Shown: positions 16,680 to 24,837 of the stretch, piece by piece
Layout of the letters: the number at the start of each line of letters is the position of its first letter
Numbering within the stretch: the first letter of the stretch is position 1
Assembly: GCF_900116235.1 (NCBI RefSeq)
Contig: NZ_FPAA01000007.1
Location: 62,001-126,000 of the forward strand
Source of the DNA: Marininema halotolerans
GTDB taxonomy: Bacteria; Bacillota; Bacilli; Thermoactinomycetales; DSM-45169
Reading direction: 5' to 3'
Length of the DNA: 64,000 nt
The notes under the pieces: generated by a model
Seen by the model: the letters and a program-made list of their open reading frames with translations, nothing else
Told to the model about the DNA's origin: nothing
Databases searched by the model: none
Translations under genes and position numbers: made by a program

Positions 16680-19205
16680 ATGGATGAGTGGAATAAAGGT
16701 GACGATGATTCATCCGATACGAAAGGGAGACGGACAGGGTCCCGGTCAGAACGGCTAGGTTCATCCGTTCCAAGAAAGCGGCTGTTTAATAAGAAATGGT
16801 TTTTACTGGTGTTATTAACATCCGCTTTATTGATCGCAGGTGGTTGTTCGGCGGTGATGCTCACGGCAAAATCCCTTCCCCTCGATCGGATGAAGGAAAT
16901 TCAATTTGCTTCCACCTTGTATGATAAGAGTGGGAAAGAAGTGACGAAGTTAGGTCCAACACAACGGGAATATGTGGAGATGCAAGATATTGTGTCGCGT
17001 AAATTATTGGGGAATACCTTTATCGCGGTCGAAGACCGACGTTTTTATAGCCATAATGGGGTGGATTTTAAGGCTATCGCCAGAGCGATGGTGGCAAATC
17101 TCTCCCAGGGGCGGCGCGCAGAAGGTGGCGGTACAATCACCATGCAGGTCGCACGGAATGTCGTCCTAGAGAATACAGAAAAGACGTATACAAGAAAATT
17201 AAAGGAAGTAGCAGTTGCTTGGAATTTGGAGCGAGATTACACCAAAGAGCAGATTCTAGAAGCCTATTTGAACTTTATCTATCTTGGTAATGATGTACAA
17301 GGTGTGCAAATGGCAGCAAAGATATACTTTGGCAAAGATTTAACGAAGGATAAATTGGAACCTCAGGAGGCGGCCTTACTCGCTGCGCTCCCAAAGGCGC
17401 CTTCTACCTATGATCCCTATCGCAATCCGAAGCAAGCGAAGGAACGGAGAAACCTTGTATTAAAGTTGATGGCGCAAGAGGGCGTCCTTTCAGAAAAAGA
17501 GATGACCCAGTACCAAAAGACGGATCTGGGTGTGAATCGCAAGTACTTACAAAAATACATTAAGGAAGATCGATATCAGGCCTATAAACACTATATTATG
17601 GTTGAGGCTTCCAAGCGGTTTGATATCCCAGAAGAAGAGCTTGCGACTGGGGGATATCAAGTGTATTCCTATTTGGATGCGAAAGCGCAAAGGGCGATGG
17701 AGGGTGCTTTTAAAAAGGACAGCCTTTTTAAAAATCGCAAGGAGCTTGATGGAGGAGCCACCATGGTCGATCCTAAAACGGGGGGAGTGGCGGCGATTGC
17801 TGGCGGTAGGGAGTACTTAGGGCGGGGGTATGTCCTTCGATCCACAGAAAAAGGACAGCCAGGCTCGTCGATTAAGCCGATCACGGTGTATGCTCCTGCC
17901 GTGGAGGAAGAGGGATACAACGAGTATTCCACGGTCCAAGATCCACCGGGGTACCATGTGGGCTCATGGGAGCCTAAGAACTATCAAAAACGATACTATG
18001 GAAGTCTTCCTCTCAAAGATGTGTTAGCGAAATCCTTAAATGTTGCCACCTCGTGGCTATTGACGGAAAAGGTGGGCATGGATACGGGTATAGCATACGG
18101 GGAGAAGATGGGCCTTCCTTTGACGAGTAAGGATAAAGAAGCACCAGCGGCCATTGCTTTAGGTGGACTGACCGAAGGAGTCAGTACCGTCGATATGGCC
18201 CAAGCCTATACCGCTTTTGATAATGAGGGCAAGTTGATGAAGGCTCATGCGATCAAAAAAATAACCACCCATAATCAGGAGTGGAAGCCGGATACCGATT
18301 TATCCGAAGGTGAGACGGTGTTCTCCAAAAAGACGGCTTATTATCTCACGCGCATGATGCATTACAATGTCAAACAAGGAACGGGTAAAAATGCGAGGCT
18401 CTCGGATGGGCGGGATGTGGCAGGGAAGACGGGGACGACGCAAAATAGTAGCCGGGCGTGGTTTGTTGGCTATACAAGGGAGTATGTGATGGCCGCCATG
18501 GTGTATAACAAAGAAAATGGCAAGGTGGAGTTGACCGGTGGAGAATACCCAGCGAAAATTTTTAAGGAAGTCATGACGGACACCTTAAGCGGGAAGCCGG
18601 TGAGTCATTTCACGAATCCTGGGGTGAAAGAGCCAGAACCTCCCTTTACACTCAAAGCCGTCGACCTAAAGGGACAATTCCTTAAACAAGATCGTTCCAT
18701 CCAGCTGCATTGGAATGATTACTCGGATCGGCTCGTATATCGGGTGGAAAGAACGACGGATGGATCCAACTGGAATGAAGTCGGTCAAACCTCGGATGGG
18801 AGCTGGACCGATACGGATATACGTCTGGGGAATAATCCCCTTGATAATTTCTTCCGCGGCGGAAAAGAAGGGGTCTATACGTACCGGGTAATTGCAATCG
18901 ATCAAAAGACCAATGAGGAGTCGGATCCTTCGAATACGGTCACTGTGAAGGTGGTTTCCGAGAATAAACCCCCCGTAAACCCCGGAGATCAACAGGGAGA
19001 CAATCGTGGTGATCAACAACAAGGGGGCAATCAAGGCAACCAACAAGGAGGGCAACAAGGGGGTAATCAACAGGGCAATCAACAAGGAAATCAACAAGGA
19101 GGACAACAGGGCAATCAACAAGGTAGCCAAATAGGAATTCCAGGGGGTCAGACGCAATCACCCTTTCAGCGTCCTCGACCGGGTAGAAATCAAGGGCAGT
19201 TCTAA
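16680..19205 (+). CDS. Class A penicillin-binding protein (PBP1A/PonA-like), copy 2
   Basis: An 841-residue paralogue of the preceding PBP with the same domain order: short charged cytoplasmic tail, anchor 'KKWFLLVLLTSALLIAGGCSAV', GT51 ('VEDRRFYSHNGVDFKA', 'EGGGTITMQVARN'), transpeptidase (SxxK 'GSSIKP' near 396, SxN 'SLN', KTGT 'AGKTGTTQNS' near 582), FN3 domain, and a tail made almost entirely of Q/G/N repeats ('NQQGNQQGNQQGGQQ'). The second GT51 motif reads GGGTITMQ where copy 1 has GASTITMQ. The ATG follows AGGAGGGGG. The intervening terminator implies separate regulation, perhaps vegetative versus sporulation or stress; that is inference. Confidence 0.93.
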   Translation: MDEWNKGDDDSSDTKGRRTGSRSERLGSSVPRKRLFNKKWFLLVLLTSALLIAGGCSAVMLTAKSLPLDRMKEIQFASTLYDKSGKEVTKLGPTQREYVEMQDIVSRKLLGNTFIAVEDRRFYSHNGVDFKAIARAMVANLSQGRRAEGGGTITMQVARNVVLENTEKTYTRKLKEVAVAWNLERDYTKEQILEAYLNFIYLGNDVQGVQMAAKIYFGKDLTKDKLEPQEAALLAALPKAPSTYDPYRNPKQAKERRNLVLKLMAQEGVLSEKEMTQYQKTDLGVNRKYLQKYIKEDRYQAYKHYIMVEASKRFDIPEEELATGGYQVYSYLDAKAQRAMEGAFKKDSLFKNRKELDGGATMVDPKTGGVAAIAGGREYLGRGYVLRSTEKGQPGSSIKPITVYAPAVEEEGYNEYSTVQDPPGYHVGSWEPKNYQKRYYGSLPLKDVLAKSLNVATSWLLTEKVGMDTGIAYGEKMGLPLTSKDKEAPAAIALGGLTEGVSTVDMAQAYTAFDNEGKLMKAHAIKKITTHNQEWKPDTDLSEGETVFSKKTAYYLTRMMHYNVKQGTGKNARLSDGRDVAGKTGTTQNSSRAWFVGYTREYVMAAMVYNKENGKVELTGGEYPAKIFKEVMTDTLSGKPVSHFTNPGVKEPEPPFTLKAVDLKGQFLKQDRSIQLHWNDYSDRLVYRVERTTDGSNWNEVGQTSDGSWTDTDIRLGNNPLDNFFRGGKEGVYTYRVIAIDQKTNEESDPSNTVTVKVVSENKPPVNPGDQQGDNRGDQQQGGNQGNQQGGQQGGNQQGNQQGNQQGGQQGNQQGSQIGIPGGQTQSPFQRPRPGRNQGQF

Positions 19206-19210
19206 CTAAA

Positions 19211-19263
19211 GCCCGTCTCCCATACACTGTCTTACGGGACGAGTTGAGGGGAGGCGGGTTTTT
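19211..19263 (+). terminator. Terminator whose 3' arm overlaps the next ribosome site
   Basis: CCCGTCTCCC (19212-19221) pairs with GGGAGGCGGG (19249-19258), with T5 after it. The 3' arm contains the GGGGAGG ribosome site of the downstream GTG at 19265, so folding would both end transcription and mask that site. Confidence 0.7.
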
Positions 19264-19264
19264 A

Positions 19265-20308
19265 GTGGCTGTTCACGAACGGTGGTACACAGCCTCTCGT
19301 GTCGGATTTGCTTATATCGGCACGGTCGTGGGAGCAGGATTTGCTTCAGGGCAGGAGATCATGCACTTTTTTACACGCTTTGGTGCAGAGGGTGTCTGGT
19401 CGATCTTAGTGGTTGCCAGTTTATTTTCATGGTTGGGGATTCGGATGATGGTGATGGGATCACGGCTGCGGGCCAAGTCCTATGAAGAGTTTAATCGCTA
19501 TTTATTTGGAGATCGTTTTGGTCGTTGGATGAACGTATTTGTTGGGATCGTCTTGTTTGGTGTGACAACGGCGATGATGTCGGGAACCGGGGCATTATTT
19601 GAGGAACAATTAGGGCTTTCCTTCCATCTGGGTGTGATTGCGACGTCGCTCATTGCTTTTTTCATCATTATGCGTGGGATGGATGGCATCTTGTCTGTGA
19701 ATGCCTTCGTCGTGCCGTTGATGTTTTTATTTACCGTATTAGTAGGGGTTCAAGGGTTTCGTAGTGGGGGTCTGGATGGATTTATGCAAATGGTATCCAT
19801 CGCTGACCAAGGACATTGGGGAATGTCGGCATTAACCTATGTTGCCTTTAACTTAGCAATGTCCCAAGCAGTTCTCGTACCCATGGGAAATGAAATTCAA
19901 GATGAAAAAACCCTCCGGATTGGTGGTATCCTTGGGGGTGTGGGGTTAGGGCTAATGTTGTTGTCCAGTAACTTTGCACTTGCCTTGGAATCACCTGAGA
20001 TTTTTGGCATGGAAATTCCCATGGCCCTGGTCATTGAATCATTGGGTCAAGGGATGAAGTGGTTCTTTCTTGCAGTGATGTGGGGAGAGATCTTCACGAC
20101 CTTAATTGGGAATGTGTATGGATTGGCGGCGAATTTGGAGCAACGGGTACCGTTTCGCACACAAAGCCTGATGGCGTTGATCTTTATATTGGGCTATCTG
20201 TGTTCATTAGTCGGTTTTCATGTGTTTGTGGGGAAAGTCTATCCGCTTTTTGGTTACTGTGGTATGGTCGTGGTGTTATTGTTGGTTCTTCGTCGATATC
20301 CCCAATGA
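19265..20308 (+). CDS. YkvI-like multi-pass membrane transporter
   Basis: A protein of about 347 residues with about ten hydrophobic helices. The N-terminal 'VGFAYIGTVVGAGFASGQEIMHFFTRFG' is the hallmark of the YkvI family, distant relatives of LeuT-fold sodium/solute symporters; the broken first helix 'GTVVGAGFASGQE' fits ion or substrate binding. The substrate is unknown. GTG 19265 is preferred because GGGGAGG lies about eleven bases upstream; the TTG at 19244 would overlap that site. It is the first gene after the PBP pair and may be attenuated by the overlapping hairpin. Confidence 0.8.
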   Translation: MAVHERWYTASRVGFAYIGTVVGAGFASGQEIMHFFTRFGAEGVWSILVVASLFSWLGIRMMVMGSRLRAKSYEEFNRYLFGDRFGRWMNVFVGIVLFGVTTAMMSGTGALFEEQLGLSFHLGVIATSLIAFFIIMRGMDGILSVNAFVVPLMFLFTVLVGVQGFRSGGLDGFMQMVSIADQGHWGMSALTYVAFNLAMSQAVLVPMGNEIQDEKTLRIGGILGGVGLGLMLLSSNFALALESPEIFGMEIPMALVIESLGQGMKWFFLAVMWGEIFTTLIGNVYGLAANLEQRVPFRTQSLMALIFILGYLCSLVGFHVFVGKVYPLFGYCGMVVVLLLVLRRYPQ

Positions 20309-20345
20309 GAAAAGCCACCCCTATGGCTGGGATGGCCCGACTTGG

Positions 20346-20567
20346 TTACATTTCATGGGAAAGAGCGCTGACCAGTTGGTCGTATTCTTCGGGTTGAATA
20401 AATTCGTTTCGATGCCAATGAGTGCGAATCCATTGTAGTAGCTCGTATTTGGTGTTGAAAAATTCGCCGGTCGTATCGGCATTTCGAATCCAAAATTGGG
20501 TCTGATCTTCATCGGCACGCACTTCGCAGGGATAGGCTCCTTTTTTACTCATCAAGGAGAACTCCAT
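20346..20567 (-). CDS. Small conserved-looking soluble protein, unknown function
   Basis: A 73-residue protein with an ideal ribosome site (AGGAGGTG, five bases before ATG). It is rich in Trp, Phe, Tyr and acidic residues ('ADEDQTQFWIRNADTTGEFFNTKYELLQWIRTHWHRNEFIQPEEYDQLVSAL'), with no membrane segment. The N-terminal half looks like a small beta sheet and the C-terminal half like two helices. No family is recognised. It is antisense to, and converges on, the transporter gene. Confidence 0.6.
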   Translation of the reverse strand: MEFSLMSKKGAYPCEVRADEDQTQFWIRNADTTGEFFNTKYELLQWIRTHWHRNEFIQPEEYDQLVSALSHEM

Positions 20568-20672
20568 GGAGACACCTCCTCCCGCATGACTTGATGTTAG
20601 GGTACCCAGGATGTTCGATGTTCACCACGCAATCAATACGAATCAGATATGATCGATGGGAGTGGATGATGA

Positions 20673-21245
20673 GTGGATGTAAGTGAAGCGATTCGAACAC
20701 GGCGTAGCGTAGGAAAAGTGAGCGCGGAAATGCCGGATAAAAGATTAATCGATAAGGTGTTAGAGGCGGCACGTTGGGCGCCTAATCACCATATGACACA
20801 ACCCTGGCAATTCTATGTGTTGGTAGGGGATGCCCGCCAGCGGCTCGGCAGCGTGTTACAGGAGATCAAAGCAGAAGGAATGAATGAAAAGGAACGTGCA
20901 CAAGCATGGGATCAGTTGGAGAGAGTGAAGGAAAAGCCCCTTCGTGCCCCCGTCATTATTGCGGTCGGGGTGAGCCCTTCGAAGGATCCCAAAGTGGAAG
21001 AAATCGAAGAAATTTCTGCGGTGGCAGCAGGGGTGCAAAATGCGTTACTCACCGCCCATTCTCTGGGGCTTGGAGCGATATGGCGTACGGGTAAGCCTAC
21101 TTATCACCCCAAGATGAAGGCGTTTTTTGGTCTGGATGCAAGGGATACGCTTCTAGGATTTATCTATCTAGGCTACCCTGCGATGGTACCCCGTGAGCGT
21201 GATCGTTTACCGATGGAAGAGCGTGTAGAATGGTGGGATCATTAA
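20673..21245 (+). CDS. Nitroreductase-family flavoprotein
   Basis: A 190-residue FMN-dependent nitroreductase/oxidoreductase. It has the family start 'VSEAIRTRRSVGKVSAEMPDKRLIDKVLEAARWAPNHHMTQPWQFYVL' with the FMN-binding RTRRS and the 'APNHHMTQPW' substrate-loop segment. Later motifs are 'AAGVQNALLTAHSLGLGAIWRTG' and 'LLGFIYLGYP'. Such enzymes reduce nitro compounds, quinones or enones with NAD(P)H and act as dimers in the cytoplasm. The GTG start is followed 30 bases downstream of the stop by the PlsY-like gene, so the two may form an operon. Confidence 0.88.
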   Translation: MDVSEAIRTRRSVGKVSAEMPDKRLIDKVLEAARWAPNHHMTQPWQFYVLVGDARQRLGSVLQEIKAEGMNEKERAQAWDQLERVKEKPLRAPVIIAVGVSPSKDPKVEEIEEISAVAAGVQNALLTAHSLGLGAIWRTGKPTYHPKMKAFFGLDARDTLLGFIYLGYPAMVPRERDRLPMEERVEWWDH

Positions 21246-21277
21246 AGATCGAATGAAACGGTAAAGGAGCGTTGAAG

Positions 21278-21859
21278 ATGACTACATATTTGTTGATCAT
21301 CGTGACTGCCTACCTAACCGGATCACTCCCTCTTGTTAGTTTATGGCGAGGCAAGGGATTTCGGGCATGGCCACCCCCGGATGGCGTTTACCAACCGCGG
21401 GATTTTTCGGAGTCCTTATGGATGTTGCTTCTTGAAATAAGTAAAGGTGCAATTGCCACGCTGCTAGGTTTAATGTTTCTAGGTTGGTCGGGGGCTGCAA
21501 TGGCTGCGCTAATGGTTGTAACCGGACATCTATTTCCTATTTTTACGGGCTTTCGGGGCGGGAAAGGAATGGCTGTTTCGGCGGGGGCCTTGCTTATCCT
21601 CAGTCCTTTTCTCTTCATCTTAGGGATCGGCATTTATGTGGCTGTTTTGTTATTAACCCGTTACCTTTCAATTTCGGCGGTGGTTGCTACGGGAGGCGTG
21701 CTTCTGCTCTCTTTAGTTCTTTTTCCTAGTTTTTATGTGATTTTAGTGGTTTTCATCTTAGGGGGATTGATCTTGATTCGTTATCGTGAGCCGTTAGCGC
21801 GATGGCGACGGGGCTCAGAACGCCCCTTTCATTTTCGGGGATTTCGGCGATGGGGATGA
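21278..21859 (+). CDS. PlsY-like acyltransferase family membrane protein, divergent
   Basis: A 193-residue protein with about six membrane segments that resembles PlsY, the acyl-phosphate:glycerol-3-phosphate acyltransferase. The second family motif is clear ('GHLFPIFTGFRGGKGMAVSAGALLIL') and the third recognisable ('IRYREPLARWRRGSE'). The first motif, normally GSGNxGxTN, is absent; the loop instead reads 'FRAWPPPDGVYQPRDFSE'. It may therefore have another acyl acceptor or be inactive, and a canonical plsY probably exists elsewhere. ATG 21278 lies eight bases after AAAGGAG; the TTG at 21272 is too close. Confidence 0.7.
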   Translation: MTTYLLIIVTAYLTGSLPLVSLWRGKGFRAWPPPDGVYQPRDFSESLWMLLLEISKGAIATLLGLMFLGWSGAAMAALMVVTGHLFPIFTGFRGGKGMAVSAGALLILSPFLFILGIGIYVAVLLLTRYLSISAVVATGGVLLLSLVLFPSFYVILVVFILGGLILIRYREPLARWRRGSERPFHFRGFRRWG

Positions 21860-21973
21860 CTCCCCTCCCGCTTTATGCTATCAATCGCTTCAGCCCTTCA
21901 TTCTTCCTCTCCTCTGTTTACGAGCTTCTGTTACAATAGAGGGCAAGAGAAGGTGGATGAGGAGGAACGAGGG

Positions 21974-22765
21974 TTGGAACAATTGGGTAGTCTACGACCG
22001 CTGTACCATGAATTTACGTCCCCAGTCTCCTATTTTTTTCGAACAGGAGAAGACCGTGCATTACTGAATGACCTCGTTGGGGAGACGATACGCATTGAAT
22101 TTAAGGGTGAGATTCACTGTATTCATTGTGGTAGGAAGGTGAAAAAGACATATAATTCAGGTTCGTGTTATCCGTGTTTTCGAGATTTGGCAGAGAATGA
22201 TCTTTGTATTGTTAAACCTGAGCTGTGTCATTTTCACCAAGGGACATGCCGGGATGAAGACTTTGGTCAGTCCCATTGTATGCAAATGCACATTGTATAC
22301 TTAGCACTATCCAGTGAGGTGAAGGTGGGAATTACTCGGAAAACCAATCAGTTTAAACGCTGGGTGGATCAAGGGGCAGTTCAGGCGTTACCCATCGCAG
22401 AGGTGCCGAGTCGAAAACTAGCGGGTGAATTGGAAGTGGAACTTGCCCAACATATCTCCGATAAAACCAACTGGCGTCGGATGTTGAAAAATGAAATTGC
22501 CGAGCGGGATTTGACGCAGGTGAGAGCAGAGCTTTTTGAACAGGTTCCGGAACATTTTCACCCTTACTTAATTGCAGAGGGGGAAATGCACGCGATTACC
22601 TATCCGCAACTATCCGCCCCCGAAAAAATCACTGCCTGGAACTTGGACAAACATCCTGAAATCAGTGGGAAATTGATTGGGATCAAAGGGCAATATCTTA
22701 TTTTCGATACAGGGGTTTTCAATGTGAGGAAATTTGCGGGTTACCAAGTCGCCTTGGTAGTTTAA
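21974..22765 (+). CDS. DUF2797 family protein
   Basis: A 263-residue cytoplasmic protein of the DUF2797 type. Two Cys pairs ('CIHCGRKVKKTYNSGSCYPC') suggest a zinc-binding knuckle; further Cys/His follow ('CHFHQGTC', 'HCMQMH'). The segment 'HIVYLALSSEVKVGITR' to 'SRKLAGELEVELAQHISDKTNWRRML' resembles a GIY-YIG nuclease fold. 'NLDKHPEISGKLIGIKGQYLIFDTGVFNVRKFAGYQV' is typical of the family C-terminus. The role is unknown. TTG 21974 is chosen because GAGGAGG ends eight bases upstream; extension further upstream gives unlikely sequence. Confidence 0.75.
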   Translation: MEQLGSLRPLYHEFTSPVSYFFRTGEDRALLNDLVGETIRIEFKGEIHCIHCGRKVKKTYNSGSCYPCFRDLAENDLCIVKPELCHFHQGTCRDEDFGQSHCMQMHIVYLALSSEVKVGITRKTNQFKRWVDQGAVQALPIAEVPSRKLAGELEVELAQHISDKTNWRRMLKNEIAERDLTQVRAELFEQVPEHFHPYLIAEGEMHAITYPQLSAPEKITAWNLDKHPEISGKLIGIKGQYLIFDTGVFNVRKFAGYQVALVV

Positions 22766-22799
22766 CAATAGCGAAACCAGAAGAATTGTCCTTATCGAT

Positions 22800-22831
22800 A
22801 AAAGAGCAGGTCTCAAGAGACCTGCTCTTTT
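22800..22831 (+). terminator. Intrinsic terminator after the DUF2797 gene
   Basis: AAAAGAGCAGGTCTC-AAG-AGACCTGCTCTTTT, with runs on both sides. Confidence 0.9.
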
Positions 22832-22875
22832 ACATGGGGAAAGTTTAGACTCACGAAAAATTAATTTTTACCATC

Positions 22876-22905
22876 TTGTAAAATATATAGAAAATATTGT
22901 ATAAT
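22876..22905 (+). promoter_or_regulatory. SigA-type promoter with an unusually long leader
   Basis: TTGTAA (-35), an 18-base spacer and TATAAT (-10). The next gene on this strand starts about 420 bases downstream. Confidence 0.6.
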
Positions 22906-22909
22906 AAGG

Positions 22910-23330
22910 ATGCAACAAAATTCGATAAATTAAGAGGGTTTCTTCTTCTTGTGACAACTCTTGTCGGAAGAAGAACGTTGAAGGGAGGCGATTATCAAAG
23001 GAAAATAATTGATCGTATCAAACAAACGGTTCTCACGTGATGCCCTGTGATCCGGAGATTTCTCGTTGTCTCTATGGACAAGCTTTTTTTTGCGACTAAT
23101 CTCAACCAACGTATTTTGTAAAACGCCCAGGGTGTGTACGCTCCAACGAGCCTGGATCAAGGAAAGATGGGATGCCCTTCCTGCCAGAAATGACTTCTTT
23201 CCCATCGATGGAGCGAGTACGGGGTAGGTAGTCTGACTACCAATGAGTCGGTAAATGGAAAGATGCGAAAACAGACAACGAATGGATCGAGTGGAATCAG
23301 CAGAGAGAATTAAAAAATAGGAGTGAAATG
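22910..23330 (+). other. Long untranslated leader before the crystallin-like gene
   Basis: About 420 bases with no convincing gene. It contains a TTCTTCTTC/GAAGAAGAA hairpin near 22940-22976 and a GATGGGA/TCCCATC pairing near 23165-23215. A long reading frame exists on the other strand, but its composition is not protein-like. The leader may carry a regulatory RNA element or a decayed gene. Confidence 0.4.
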
Positions 23331-23927
23331 ATGAAAACAAAAATTCTTGTGACCGTGTTGGCATTGATGGTTGTGTTAGGCGGAATGGCTCCTGCTTCCT
23401 TTGCAGCCGGGAAGGAAAATACGATTCAATCGTTTTACTATCTGAAGGTGGATGGGAAAACGGTAACAGCAAAGAGTCGTGTCAATCAGCTTTCCAAAGA
23501 CAATGGCATTCAAGTAACAATGGTGTTACCCAAGCAGAATAAAAACGGAGATTGGCTTGCCTATGGTTTTACAAGCCGAGAGAAAGCCAATCAGTTTGCA
23601 GAAAAGGACAAAAAGAAGCAACAACGTAACATCTCCATGCTGGGTTCGGGCGCATGTTGCACGGACTTTTATGAGGGCAAAAATAAATCAGGACAATACA
23701 TCTATTGGCGGAGTGGCTTTACAAATCTCTCCTCTGCCTGGAACGACCGCATCTCCTCATTAAGCACAGCTTCTTCCTCCAATAGTTATTCCACGACCTT
23801 GTGGGAGCACACTTCGACCCAAGGTTATGGTCGAGGGGTATACTTCAGACATTCCGATTGGTATGGTAAAACTGCCAATATGGCATCGGATTGGAATAAT
23901 GTCGCTTCAGCAATTGAAATTAAATAA
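23331..23927 (+). CDS. Secreted beta/gamma-crystallin or peptidase-inhibitor-I36-like protein
   Basis: A 198-residue exported protein. The signal peptide ('KILVTVLALMVVLGGMAPASFAAG') has a probable AxA cleavage. A charged region of ~80 residues is followed by a domain with crystallin/I36-like features: 'CCTDFYEGKNKSGQYIYWRSGFTNLSSAWNDRISSL', then a second half 'TTLWEHTSTQGYGRGVYFRHSDWYGKTANMASDWNNVASAIEI'. The '(N/S)SAWND(R)xSS' pattern is the usual second motif of that fold. Two adjacent Cys may form a disulfide or dimer link. The role could be a structural surface protein or a protease inhibitor. ATG 23331 is favoured by spacing from TAGGAG; ATG 23328 is possible. Confidence 0.7.
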   Translation: MKTKILVTVLALMVVLGGMAPASFAAGKENTIQSFYYLKVDGKTVTAKSRVNQLSKDNGIQVTMVLPKQNKNGDWLAYGFTSREKANQFAEKDKKKQQRNISMLGSGACCTDFYEGKNKSGQYIYWRSGFTNLSSAWNDRISSLSTASSSNSYSTTLWEHTSTQGYGRGVYFRHSDWYGKTANMASDWNNVASAIEIK

Positions 23928-23931
23928 GTAG

Positions 23932-23975
23932 AAAAACCCCCTATCCTCCAGTGATCTGGAGGATAGGGGGTTTTT
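23932..23975. terminator. Bidirectional intrinsic terminator
   Basis: AAAAACCCCCTATCCTCCAG pairs perfectly with CTGGAGGATAGGGGGTTTTT. Confidence 0.95.
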
Positions 23976-24106
23976 ATCATTTATGGGAGAAGCGCGCGGG
24001 ATTGATTTGGGAAGGTTAATAGATCCAATGGTGCATTGTTCACGATTCGTGAATCGCTTATGAATAGCCAAAAGGATCAAGTAGTCTCTTCGCTATGGGG
24101 TAAGCA

Positions 24107-24628
24107 TTACGTATTGGCCGTGGTTCGCGTATAGGTCACGGTAACTTTAAGATTAGGAAAGGAAGGTTGGGCATTCGGTTGATAGATAACGACACTTCCT
24201 CTTTGAAATCCTGCTGGTTCTTGTTTGGCATTCGGTCGCGTATTGCGGACGATTACCCCAGCGGGATCCGCCGAAAAGGCATAGGTTTGACCAGCGGGAA
24301 GGACGAGATCGAACCGTTGCTCAGCTTGGGCTCGCTTCACTTGTTTCCGTCGTAATTGGTTGCTTCTGACATCAAGGGGGGATCCAGCACGATTGATGGT
24401 AATTTCAATGGCAATCGGTCGCGGAGTTGGATTATTAACCGTGTAGTTGGTATGGTAGGTACCCGGTCCTAAAGGTGCGCCGGCTTGAGTGGCTCCTAGC
24501 CCGATGGTTCCAGCTTGATACGGGGCAGACCATGCCCACGCTCTCACTCTTTGCGCTTTTTTTACATTGCCCGCCCCTACTGTTCTAAATCCCCATAGGG
24601 GAGGGACTGTCTCGACATCAATGGTCAT
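24107..24628 (-). CDS. Beta-sandwich protein of unknown function
   Basis: A 173-residue protein starting at ATG 24628 behind AGGAGAGG; an upstream extension to 24664 has no good site. It has no signal peptide or membrane segment. The sequence is strand-rich and low in Lys ('GPGTYHTNYTVNNPTPRPIAIEITINRAGSPLDVRS', 'RFDLVLPAGQTYAFSADPAGVIVRN', 'LKVTVTYTRT'), which suggests an Ig-like or jelly-roll fold, as in some spore-surface or exported structural proteins. No family is recognised. It converges on the crystallin-like gene. Confidence 0.6.
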   Translation of the reverse strand: MTIDVETVPPLWGFRTVGAGNVKKAQRVRAWAWSAPYQAGTIGLGATQAGAPLGPGTYHTNYTVNNPTPRPIAIEITINRAGSPLDVRSNQLRRKQVKRAQAEQRFDLVLPAGQTYAFSADPAGVIVRNTRPNAKQEPAGFQRGSVVIYQPNAQPSFPNLKVTVTYTRTTANT

Positions 24629-24771
24629 GGAACATCCTCTCCTTTTTCGCATCCTATATCCCATTCATTCGTTGTACATATGGGAATGGCGTTTGTGGAG
24701 ATCCGAAAAAAAGGGCAGGTAACCCATTTATGCTTCCTTTCGTGTCATGGAATGGGGTCAAAAGAAGGGAG

Positions 24772-24788
24772 TTCACATAGAGTTCATC
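24772..24788 (+). promoter_or_regulatory. Possible response-regulator direct repeat
   Basis: TTCACA-N5-TTCATC, an 11-base-period direct repeat like those bound by OmpR/PhoP-type regulators, lies about 50 bases before the response regulator gene. Autoregulation is inference. Confidence 0.3.
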
Positions 24789-24837
24789 GAATCATGTAAA
24801 ACTAAATGGGTTGACTGATTCGCGAGGGAGGGATTGG

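Noticed and set aside
22930-23472. A 180-codon minus-strand frame overlapping the leader and start of the crystallin-like gene
   Set aside because: Composition is not protein-like, there is no domain or ribosome site, and it overlaps the signal peptide region of a convincing gene.
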